A DNA stretch of 63,385 nt from WLMZ01 sp039920665 (GTDB lineage Bacteria > Actinomycetota > Acidimicrobiia > Acidimicrobiales > Ilumatobacteraceae), in NCBI GenBank assembly GCA_039920665.1, contig JBDSDH010000272.1, forward strand, positions 1-63,385, given 5' to 3'. The translations under genes were made by a program, and so were the position numbers. Numbering within the stretch: position 1 is the stretch's first letter; each line of letters opens with the position of its first letter. Below the pieces are notes generated by a model that was given only the letters and a program-made list of their open reading frames with translations, was not told where the DNA came from and made no database searches. This document shows positions 55,285 to 63,177 of the stretch, one piece after another.

Positions 55285-57888
55285 GTCGACGTGAAGGCCA
55301 CGGGTGAGACCGAGGATCGCGACCGTCCACGTGAACTGTACGCGGCTCGACCGTCACGGCTGTTGGGCAGTTGGCCGGTGATCGCGATCGGCGCAGTGCT
55401 GACCGTGGCCGGAACGATCGCAACGAGTGCTGCATCCCCGTGCAACGAGTTCAGTCTTGCGGTCGAGCTGGCGGGATCGGATCGACGACTCGCCGGCTGG
55501 CTCAGCGATTGCACCGCAGATCTGGGTGCTGGGCGGACGGCGATCCTCACCGACTTCGTCCTGATCGCCGGCTACGTCCTGTTGCTCGCCTCGATCGTGC
55601 GACGGTGGTGGCCCCTCTACCATGCCCCCGGGCTGAAGCGAATCGAGCGCGGCATCGTGCTCGTACCGTTTGCTGCCGGTGCGCTCGACATCATCGAGAA
55701 CACGTTGCTGCTGATCGGTGTCGACGTCCGTGGCGGTCGGTTCGCGCTTCCGGAGCGAATGGCGTTTCCGATCGTGATCGCGACGGTTGCCTGGCTGAAA
55801 TGGCTGCTTGTGGCGGTGGCGATGATCGCCGCAGTCATGGCGCTGATGTTGGCGTTCGCTCGTCGCAATGAACGCGATGCACCTCGCCTCAGTCCAGCCG
55901 ATGATCCGGGTGCGATGCCGCGCGGTGGCGGCGGTCGAGCCGACGAATTGGGCATCTGCTGCAGCGGAGGCGGCATTCGGGCAGCGGCGTTCTCACTCGG
56001 CGCAATGCAACGAATGGAACAAGCTGGGGTGATGGACCGAGCCCGGTGGCTGACGGCGGTTTCCGGCGGATCATATGCGGCGACGGCGTGGCGGTTGTTG
56101 AAGGCCGACGACCCGTCGCGTCCAGCCGCGGACGACATCGTCGAATGGTTGACCGAGCCGATTCCTGGCAGCAGCGGCGGCCGCCACCGGTTCCTCCGCA
56201 ACGGCCCGGGTGGACTCGGTCGACCGATACTCGCTGCTCTGATCTACATCCTGTTCAATGTCGTCGTCCTCGGCGCGTTCGTGTATCTGGTCGCCTGGCC
56301 GATTGGTTGGTTGCTCGGGTCACCGGCGGTGCAACCGGTGCTGCGCGCCAGAGCGGCACTGCCGCAACGACTTGACATCGTCGCCGAACTCTGGCTGCCG
56401 GGCCTGCTGTTGGTGATCTCGGCCGGTGTGGTGCTGTTGCTCTCGGCCTTGCCATCGTGGAAGGTCGCCTCGTTGTGGAAGGTGTCGGCGGCGCTGTTGG
56501 CGTTGGCCGCTGTGCTCGAGTTCGTCCTCGTCCTCCTGCCGCTGGCGATGGTGTTGGCGGGCCGGTGGCTGAACGGCGGAACCGCGAGTCTGCGGGCCAC
56601 GGCGGTCGGCGGGTCGGCGTTCGTTGCCGCGCTCGGCGCTGTGTGGCGGATTGCCCGCAAGCCGGTGATCAGCCAGATCTCGACCAGACTGCCCGAACTC
56701 GGTGGGTTCCTGCTCGCCTTCGTCGCGTTCATCTGGGCCGGCAAGGTGGCCACCGACTCTGCGATCGACGCCGGCGCGTACCGGTCGGTCGTCGTCTGGT
56801 TGATCGTGGTCGTCGTGTTCGGGTTCGTCTACTCCTTCATCGACACGAGCGAACTGTCGATCCACCGGATCTATCGCAAGCGACTCCGCCGCACGTTCGG
56901 CTTGGCTCGCAACGTCGATGACGGTCGCGTGCACTCGCCCCGGCAAGAACATCAGTTGCGCTGGGATCAGATGCCCGACTCGACTCCTGAGCTCGTGATC
57001 TGTTGCGCTCAGCAACGCACCGGCATCGCTCCCGGCGGCTTGCCTGCCGAGACGTTCACGATCTCGCGTCGCGACGTTCGAATCGGCGATGCCGTCGTGC
57101 CGACCGATGAGTACATGCAGCGGTTGCCCGGGCGTCTCGGGACCGAGCAGTACGTGTCGTCGTGGATCGCGACGAGTGGTGCGGCGTTCGCATCGGCGAT
57201 GGGACGGCTGAGCAAGGGGTCCACCAATGCGCTCCTTGCAGCGTTCAACATCGATCTCGGGATCTGGCTGCCGAACCCACGGCTGGTCGGCGATCCGAAC
57301 GCGTCGTTCACCAAGGTCCGCCTCGGCTATCTGTTCAAGGAGATCCTCGGCTGGTACGACCCGGGCGACCGGTATGTGTTCGTCGCCGATGGTGGCCACT
57401 GGGAGAATCTCGGACTGGTCGAATTGCTTCGTCGTCGCTGCACGACCATCATCTGCGTCGATGCCAGCGGCGATTCGATCGGTGCATTCACCACGCTCCG
57501 CGAGGCCGTCGAGTTGGCCGGGCTGGAACTGCCCTCGGTGGTCCACAGCATCGATCTCGGTCAACTCGGCTCGATCACCGGTGCGGCCGGCGCGTTGCCG
57601 ACGGGCATCGTGGCCACATTGCGGGTGAGCTACTGGGACGAGCAGATGCAGACGACGTTCGATGGCGTGATCCATTACGCGAAGGCCCAGCTCGCATCCG
57701 ACCTCGACATCGGAATCCGTCGCTACGCCAAATCGGATCCACGGTTTCCGAACTACTCGACCGGCAACCAGTTCCTCACCAACGAGCAGTTCAGCGAACT
57801 TGTCTCCCTCGGCCACGAAGCCGGTAACCGACTCGTCGACCTCGTCAGCTCGCCACCTCCGACAGCGCCAGCAGCCCCGCAACCCTGA
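55273..57888 (+). CDS. Patatin-like phospholipase with membrane domains
   Basis: 871 aa. After an N-terminal membrane region (three or four segments to about residue 200), the patatin oxyanion loop CCSGGGIRAAAFSLGAM appears near 225. The nucleophile motif is LTAVSGGSYAATAW (GGS rather than classical GxSxG). Next is a block of further membrane segments (about 320-525), then the Asp of the catalytic dyad in FVADGGHWENLGLVELLRRR (about 700). So the hydrolase is split by a membrane insertion. Likely a membrane phospholipase or acylhydrolase. ATG 55273 overlaps the divergent gene; GTG 55291 is an alternative. Confidence 0.78.
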   Translation: MCHHVDVKATGETEDRDRPRELYAARPSRLLGSWPVIAIGAVLTVAGTIATSAASPCNEFSLAVELAGSDRRLAGWLSDCTADLGAGRTAILTDFVLIAGYVLLLASIVRRWWPLYHAPGLKRIERGIVLVPFAAGALDIIENTLLLIGVDVRGGRFALPERMAFPIVIATVAWLKWLLVAVAMIAAVMALMLAFARRNERDAPRLSPADDPGAMPRGGGGRADELGICCSGGGIRAAAFSLGAMQRMEQAGVMDRARWLTAVSGGSYAATAWRLLKADDPSRPAADDIVEWLTEPIPGSSGGRHRFLRNGPGGLGRPILAALIYILFNVVVLGAFVYLVAWPIGWLLGSPAVQPVLRARAALPQRLDIVAELWLPGLLLVISAGVVLLLSALPSWKVASLWKVSAALLALAAVLEFVLVLLPLAMVLAGRWLNGGTASLRATAVGGSAFVAALGAVWRIARKPVISQISTRLPELGGFLLAFVAFIWAGKVATDSAIDAGAYRSVVVWLIVVVVFGFVYSFIDTSELSIHRIYRKRLRRTFGLARNVDDGRVHSPRQEHQLRWDQMPDSTPELVICCAQQRTGIAPGGLPAETFTISRRDVRIGDAVVPTDEYMQRLPGRLGTEQYVSSWIATSGAAFASAMGRLSKGSTNALLAAFNIDLGIWLPNPRLVGDPNASFTKVRLGYLFKEILGWYDPGDRYVFVADGGHWENLGLVELLRRRCTTIICVDASGDSIGAFTTLREAVELAGLELPSVVHSIDLGQLGSITGAAGALPTGIVATLRVSYWDEQMQTTFDGVIHYAKAQLASDLDIGIRRYAKSDPRFPNYSTGNQFLTNEQFSELVSLGHEAGNRLVDLVSSPPPTAPAAPQP

Positions 57889-57903
57889 GAGCGGTCGGTT
57901 ACG

Positions 57904-57971
57904 AAACATCCGGCTGGGGTCGTGTGGGGTGTTTGTTGCTCGCCCGGTTGGTCAGCAAACATCCGGCTGGG
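57904..57971. repeat. Direct repeat pair AAACATCCGGCTGGG
   Basis: Two identical 15-mers (57904-57918 and 57957-57971), 53 nt apart, lie in the short gap between the patatin-like gene and convergent pdxA. No gene or terminator structure is evident in this gap. Confidence 0.75.
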
Positions 57972-57977
57972 TGCACT

Positions 57978-58988
57978 TCAGGGGCGGACGGAGGCGAGGT
58001 TGACGGCCTGTTTCAATGCTTCGACCATCGACTGCTCGTCGGCCGTTCCGGCACCGGCGATGTCGAACGCTGTGCCATGATCGACTGACGTGCGCACGAC
58101 CGGCAGGCCAATGGTGATGTTGACGCCTGCCTCGAGCCCGAGCACCTTGACCGGACCGTGGCCCTGGTCGTGATACATCGCAACCACGCAGTCGAAGTCG
58201 CCTCGACGTGCCCGGAAAAACAGGGTGTCTGCCGGGAGCGGGCCGACCGCGTCGATGCCTTCGGCGCGCACGGTGGCGATCGCTGGATCGATCTTGTCGG
58301 CTTCTTCGCCGTGGCCGAACAGACCGTTCTCGCCTGCGTGCGGATTGATCCCGCACACCGCCAGCCGAGGTGACGCGATACCGGACTGAACGAGCGTCTC
58401 GTGGGCACGGCGAATCGTGCGTTCGATGAGGCCCGGGTCGATCTTCGCGATCGCATCGATGATGCCGATGTGGGTGGTGACGTGCACGACCCGCAGGCCG
58501 GGCGCCTCGAGCATCATGCTCACCTCAGCCGTTCCGGTCAGGTGAGCGAGCAACTCCGTATGACCGGGATAGATGTGTCCGGCAGCGTGCAGGGCCTCTT
58601 TGTTGAGCGGAGCCGTGCAAATGGCCTGGACCTCGCCGTTCAACGCGAGTTGCGCCGCACGCTCGATGTAGCGATACGCGGCATCGCCGGCGATGGGAGA
58701 CACGGCTCCGAATGCCAGATCTTCCGGCACACCGCCGAGGTCGATCACATTGATCACCCCGGTACCGCTCTCGCTCACATCGGCCGGTGACCGGACTGCC
58801 ACGATTCGCGGGGTGAGGTTGCAGGACGCTGCGGCCGCAGCGAGACGTCCGACGTCTCCGATCACGACCGCTCGGCACAGTCCGGCGACGTCGTCGCGGG
58901 CGAGGGCCTTGACGATGATCTCCGGACCGACCCCGGCGGGATCGCCCATCGTCACCGCGATCACCGGGAATTGCGTTGTCGAGCTCAC
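57978..58988 (-). CDS. pdxA: 4-phosphohydroxythreonine dehydrogenase family protein (PdxA or PdxA2)
   Basis: 336 aa. VTMGDPAGVGPEII opens the family fold; metal ligands lie in PGHTELLAHLTG, YHDQGHGPVKVLGLE and TSVDHGTAFDIAGAGTAD. True PdxA oxidises 4-phosphohydroxy-L-threonine for pyridoxal phosphate; PdxA2 acts on 4-phospho-threonate or -erythronate in sugar-acid breakdown. Sequence alone does not separate them. GTG 58988; the kinase gene ends 16 nt upstream, so it is the last gene of the operon. The neighbouring kinase favours a phospho-erythronate or threonate source. Confidence 0.88.
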   Translation of the reverse strand: MSSTTQFPVIAVTMGDPAGVGPEIIVKALARDDVAGLCRAVVIGDVGRLAAAAASCNLTPRIVAVRSPADVSESGTGVINVIDLGGVPEDLAFGAVSPIAGDAAYRYIERAAQLALNGEVQAICTAPLNKEALHAAGHIYPGHTELLAHLTGTAEVSMMLEAPGLRVVHVTTHIGIIDAIAKIDPGLIERTIRRAHETLVQSGIASPRLAVCGINPHAGENGLFGHGEEADKIDPAIATVRAEGIDAVGPLPADTLFFRARRGDFDCVVAMYHDQGHGPVKVLGLEAGVNITIGLPVVRTSVDHGTAFDIAGAGTADEQSMVEALKQAVNLASVRP

Positions 58989-59004
58989 CCGTTCAGTATG
59001 GCGA

Positions 59005-59970
59005 TCAGTTCGGCGAGCCGAGGAAATCGACCGCACGACGGAGGCTGTCGACATCGCCGAATCCGCCTGCCTTGGTGACCAGCAGGAGCGAACGGCCATC
59101 GTCGTTGGCGACTCCCCACGGAATGCCCGTCTCGATCTCGCCGCCGAGGACGTAGTTGGTGATGCCGAGCAGGTCCAGCACGGCACGCGCTGTGTGCCCA
59201 CCGGTGAGCACGAGACCGTCGGCGGCGGCGATGGTGACACGGGCCTGTTCGAGAAAGGCTCGGTCGCGGGGATCGACCCGCAGGACCTTGGTCGAGGCAT
59301 CCAGACGGCCGAGCTGTTCGATGCTGCGCGCGTGTTGGGAACCAACCACCACGACCACCTTGGCCGATGGCTCTCGGTCGATCATCGCAACTCCGAACGC
59401 GGGCGCACATCGTGCTGCGACATGGCGGGCGAGACCGGCCGACCCGACCCACAGCACGTCGTCGTCCATCATCGTGACGATCGCCGCGATCTGTGCCTCG
59501 GTCTGGGCGGCAGCGATGAACAGCCCGGCGCCTGCCGGGAATCCGCCAAACCGTTCGCGCAACAGGCCGCCGGGAATCGCCTCGCCGTCGACATGGACCG
59601 CTCCATCGACCACGGTGCGGCCGAGTGACGGGAACGCCGGACAGACCACGACCCGCGACGGGCGGGTAGGCAGCAGTGCGAGCACGGTCTCGACGGTTCG
59701 CCGGACGTGACCGCGCATGGTGGAGTCGATCTTGACCAGCACCCCATCTGCTGCATGGCGCGAATGGCGGGCGAATGCAGCCGCGGTCGCGGCGACTGCA
59801 TCGCCTTCGTCCATCGCCCGGCTGTCGACATCGACCGACACGACATCGGTGTCGAGCGCGGCGATCGGCGCGTCGGCCGGCGACAGGACGATGTAGGTCG
59901 GGCGTCCGCCCTGAGCGAACGCAGCAGCGGCGTCTGCAGCGCCGGTGAGGTCGTCGGCAAGGATCAACAC
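59005..59970 (-). CDS. Four-carbon acid sugar kinase (DUF1537/OtnK family), short form
   Basis: 321 aa, versus about 400-430 in typical members. The N-terminal substrate motif LILADDLTGAADAAAAFA and KIDSTMRGHV, the central VVVVGSQHARSIEQL, and the C-terminal ATP site LVLTGGHTARAVLDLLG are all present. The family phosphorylates D-threonate, D-erythronate and related acids at O4. GTG 59970 (no ATG). It lies between the hydroxyacid dehydrogenase (42 nt) and pdxA (16 nt). The shorter length seems to reflect a compact middle region rather than truncation. Confidence 0.85.
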   Translation of the reverse strand: MLILADDLTGAADAAAAFAQGGRPTYIVLSPADAPIAALDTDVVSVDVDSRAMDEGDAVAATAAAFARHSRHAADGVLVKIDSTMRGHVRRTVETVLALLPTRPSRVVVCPAFPSLGRTVVDGAVHVDGEAIPGGLLRERFGGFPAGAGLFIAAAQTEAQIAAIVTMMDDDVLWVGSAGLARHVAARCAPAFGVAMIDREPSAKVVVVVGSQHARSIEQLGRLDASTKVLRVDPRDRAFLEQARVTIAAADGLVLTGGHTARAVLDLLGITNYVLGGEIETGIPWGVANDDGRSLLLVTKAGGFGDVDSLRRAVDFLGSPN

Positions 59971-60012
59971 GGTGTTGGGAACGGTAGCGGCGAGCGCTGC
60001 CGTGCGGCTGGA

Positions 60013-60969
60013 TCAGGTGACCGGGTTCGGCGCTGACTCACCGCGCAGGACCGCAAGGGCGTTGGTGGCGGCGAGCGTCGCCATTGCCGTGCGGGTCTCG
60101 ATGGTGGCCGAGCCGAGATGGGGGAGCAGCACCGCATTGTCGAGACCGAGCAGATCGGCGTGGACCTCGGGCTCCTTTTCGAAGACGTCGAGTCCGGCGC
60201 CGGCGATCTGGCCGCTTCGCAGCGCGTCAGCGAGGGCTCCCTCGTCGACGACGGGACCGCGTGCGGTGTTGATCAGATACGCCGACGGCTTCATCATCGC
60301 CAGCGCCTTGGCATCGATCAGGTGATGGGTTCCGTCGTTGTACGGGCAGTGGAGCGACACGACGTCGCTGGTCCGGAGCAGCTCTTCCATCGACAGTCGC
60401 ACGCAGCCGAGTTCGTCCGCGAGTTCGGGAGCGATCTCGCTGCGGTTGGAATACGTGATCGTCATCCCGAACGTCTTGGCCCGGCGAGCGAGCGCTGCAC
60501 CGATCTGGCCCATCCCGACCACGCCGAGACGGCTGCCCTGGATGCTCGTGCCGAGCATGTAGAACATGCCCCACTGCCACGACTGCTCGCTGCGGATGAC
60601 GCGCTCGCCTTCGGCCAGGCGACGAGTGCTCATCAAGATCAACGCCATCGCGATGTCGGCAGTGGCGTCGGTGAGCACGCCGGGCGTGTTCGTGGCGATC
60701 ACGCCACGGGCTCGGCAGGCGGCGACGTCGATGTTGTTGAAACCAACCGCCACGTTGGAGACGACCTTGAGTTGAGGGCCGGCAGCGGCGAGCAGTTCGG
60801 CATCGACCTTCTCGGTCAACAGCGACAGGATCGCATCGGCGCCGTCGACGCGATGCAGCAACTGCTCACGGGACACGAGGGTCTCACTGCGCCAGGCCAG
60901 CACCTCGTGTTCGGCCTGCAACATCGTGATCGCTGCTTCTGGCACGCGGCCGGTGACGACGACGCGCAT
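60013..60969 (-). CDS. D-2-hydroxyacid dehydrogenase (GyaR/PdxB-like class)
   Basis: 318 aa. VSNVAVGFNNIDVAACRARGVIATNTPGV is the substrate-domain hallmark, GVVGMGQIGAALARRAKTFGM the NAD loop. Catalytic Arg, Glu and His lie in INTARGPVVDE, FEKEP and LLPHLGSAT. Closest in style to glyoxylate/hydroxypyruvate reductases; PdxB (erythronate-4-phosphate dehydrogenase) shares this fold but has an extra C-terminal domain that is absent here. ATG 60969 overlaps the aminotransferase stop by one base (TGATG). Confidence 0.88.
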   Translation of the reverse strand: MRVVVTGRVPEAAITMLQAEHEVLAWRSETLVSREQLLHRVDGADAILSLLTEKVDAELLAAAGPQLKVVSNVAVGFNNIDVAACRARGVIATNTPGVLTDATADIAMALILMSTRRLAEGERVIRSEQSWQWGMFYMLGTSIQGSRLGVVGMGQIGAALARRAKTFGMTITYSNRSEIAPELADELGCVRLSMEELLRTSDVVSLHCPYNDGTHHLIDAKALAMMKPSAYLINTARGPVVDEGALADALRSGQIAGAGLDVFEKEPEVHADLLGLDNAVLLPHLGSATIETRTAMATLAATNALAVLRGESAPNPVT

Positions 60970-62165
60970 CAGGCGCTCGCGATCCACTGTTGCAACAGCC
61001 CGAGACCGTCGCGGATGTCGTTGCTGTTGATGCCGCTGTAGGCGAAGCGGATGTACTCGCGATCTTCGCCGGGCTGCGGGCGGCCGAAGTGGCGTCGGGT
61101 ACAGAACGAAACGCCGGTGTTGTGCAGTGCCTTCTCGGCGAAGTCGGCGACGTCGGTTGCGCCGACGATGGAGATGGCCTCGGTGACGTCGGGGAACAGG
61201 TAGAAGGTGGCTTCCGGGACGGCGACGGTCATGCCTGGGATCTCGCCGATTGCCCGCAAGGCCGTGTCACGGCGGTCGACGAGCACGTCGAGCATGGCGA
61301 GGGCCTCGGTCTGATCTCCGAGGATGCCCTCGACACCGGCGTACTGGACGAAGTGGGTGGTGCAGGATTCGTCGTTGGTGTTGAGTTTGGTGATCGTGTC
61401 GGCGATCTCCTGCGGACACACGGCAGCACCGAGGCGCCAACCGGTCATCGCGAACTTTTTGGAGAAGGTGTAGAGGATGACCGTGCGCTCCTGCATACCC
61501 GGCAGCGAGGCGATCGATGTCGAGGTGCCCGAGTACCGCATCTCGAAGTAGGCCTCATCGGACAGCACGTAGAGGTCGTGCTCGATCGCGATCTGGGCGA
61601 TGGCCTCGCGCTCTTCGGCGGTCGATTCGGCGCCGATCGGGTTCTGCAGATCGTTGTAGATGATGGCCTTGGTGGCCGGCGTGATCAGAGATCGAACCTG
61701 GTCGAGATCGATCGAGAACCCGGTGGAGGTCGGCAGGTAGCGGTACGCCTTGGCGACGCCGCCGAAGTATTCGATCTGGCTCTCGTAGATCGGATACCCG
61801 GGGTTCGGGTACAGCACCTCTTCGCCCGGGTTCATCACGGCCTGGATGAACTTGGTGATCACGGGCTTGCCGCCGGGCTGAACGACGACCTGACTCGGCG
61901 AGTAGGTGAGGCCACGTCGGCTACCGATGTCGTTGGCCAATGCTTCGCGCAGAGGAGCGATTCCCGCTGCCGGGCAGTAGCCGGTCTTGCCGTCGGCAAT
62001 CGCGCGGTCCATCGCGGCAACGATGTTCGATGGCGTGGCGAGGTCGAGGTCGCCGAGGTGGAACGGGAAGATCCGGTTGCCTTTGGCGCCCCATTCGGCG
62101 GCGGCCAGCGACACGCTGAACGCGGTCTCGGTACCCAGTTTGCTCAGTCGTGCTGCAAGCGCCAT
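60969..62165 (-). CDS. Class I/II pyridoxal-phosphate aminotransferase
   Basis: 398 aa. YPNPGYPIYESQIEYFGG, IIYNDLQNPIGAE (normally NPxNPTG), VLSDEAYFEMRYSG and the Schiff-base Lys in YTFSKKFAMTGWRLGA define a fold-type I class I/II aminotransferase. It resembles aspartate or LL-diaminopimelate aminotransferases rather than class V SerC. First gene of a four-gene operon. ATG 62165 has AAGGA 8 nt upstream. A palindrome overlies the likely -10 about 50 nt upstream. Confidence 0.87.
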   Translation of the reverse strand: MALAARLSKLGTETAFSVSLAAAEWGAKGNRIFPFHLGDLDLATPSNIVAAMDRAIADGKTGYCPAAGIAPLREALANDIGSRRGLTYSPSQVVVQPGGKPVITKFIQAVMNPGEEVLYPNPGYPIYESQIEYFGGVAKAYRYLPTSTGFSIDLDQVRSLITPATKAIIYNDLQNPIGAESTAEEREAIAQIAIEHDLYVLSDEAYFEMRYSGTSTSIASLPGMQERTVILYTFSKKFAMTGWRLGAAVCPQEIADTITKLNTNDESCTTHFVQYAGVEGILGDQTEALAMLDVLVDRRDTALRAIGEIPGMTVAVPEATFYLFPDVTEAISIVGATDVADFAEKALHNTGVSFCTRRHFGRPQPGEDREYIRFAYSGINSNDIRDGLGLLQQWIASA

Positions 62166-62212
62166 CGTCGAATCCTTTTCACCAGTACCACCATGAGATC
62201 GGCAGCCGTTCG

Positions 62213-62229
62213 ATTGTACAAAACGTACA
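62213..62229 (-). promoter_or_regulatory. Operator TGTAC-N5-GTACA overlapping a -10 (TACAAT)
   Basis: The inverted repeat TGTAC (62215-62219) / GTACA (62225-62229) overlaps TACAAT on the minus strand (62213-62218), a near-consensus -10 for the aminotransferase operon. GntR-like repression would fit. No matching -35 is apparent. Confidence 0.45.
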
Positions 62230-62393
62230 CGACCGGCTGGACGACAAACTGAGAGATTCCCGCATCGTGGTAAGCGGCGCAGAACTGTCAGGAAATTGCA
62301 CCGAGTCTGCCGAAAGACGCGAAGCAAGCGGATCCGCGCCCTAGATTCTGTCGGCGCTGAGAGCAGCGGCGGGAAACAGGGACGGGATGATCC

Positions 62394-63053
62394 ATGAGCG
62401 ATATGACCACACAGGATGCAGCGGTAACGGTCGAGTCCGCTGACGGTCGCGGCAAGATCGAGTTGATCGCAGCGATCCTGCTGGGCCTGGCCGGCTTGTT
62501 GACCGCCTACGCCGCGTATTACGGCGGTCTGGCCGGCGGTGACGCGGTCAAGGGCTACGCCGAGGCGACCATCTCGCGCAACGAAGCCAACAGCTTCTAC
62601 GCCGACTACGGCACCAAGGTCGCCCAGGACACCAATGTCTTTCTCCAATACCAGATCCTGGTCGAGAAGGGCGACGACGATGCCGCCAATGTTGTACGGG
62701 ACCGATTGTTCTCGCCGGAACTCGAGACTGCTTATGTCGTGTGGAATGAGCTCAGCGGGGATGCTGATGTTCCGACGCCGATGGACACCGACGCATACGT
62801 CGTCGAGGAGTTCGGCTCCTACCAGCAACAGTTCGACCTGTCGACCCAGCAGTTCAACGATGCTGCAGCGACCGATGATCTGGGCGACAACATGGACCTC
62901 GCCTCGATCTTTCTGGCCGTGTCGTTGTTCTTCGCCGGTATTGCCGCACTGTTCAAGATCAACAAGCTGAGCTATTCCCTGCTGGTCGGCAGCGCTGTGC
63001 TCATCAGCCCCGGTTGCTGGGCGATCGCCAAGGGCAAGGGCTGGATCTCGTAG
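62394..63053 (+). CDS. Small membrane protein, unknown function
   Basis: 219 aa. One membrane segment near the N-terminus (about 22-46, IELIAAILLGLAGLLTAYAAYYGG), a polar middle rich in Gln, Asp and Tyr, and two closely spaced segments at the C-terminus (LASIFLAVSLFFAGIAALF and LLVGSAVLISPGCWAIA). The middle (ATISRNEANSFYADYGTKVAQD) loosely recalls DUF4337-type proteins, but I cannot assign it. ATG 62394 has GGGA upstream, and TAGATT (62342-62347) may be its -10. Confidence 0.7.
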   Translation: MSDMTTQDAAVTVESADGRGKIELIAAILLGLAGLLTAYAAYYGGLAGGDAVKGYAEATISRNEANSFYADYGTKVAQDTNVFLQYQILVEKGDDDAANVVRDRLFSPELETAYVVWNELSGDADVPTPMDTDAYVVEEFGSYQQQFDLSTQQFNDAAATDDLGDNMDLASIFLAVSLFFAGIAALFKINKLSYSLLVGSAVLISPGCWAIAKGKGWIS

Positions 63054-63177
63054 CCGGGCGCGGCATCGCCGGCCCGGCGACCATCAGGTAGCGTGTCGCC
63101 GTTGGTCCTCCACAGGATCGGCCGGGTCCCGGGCGGCTGTCACTGCGCCGGGGCCACCTGCAACCGCATGTTCGACG

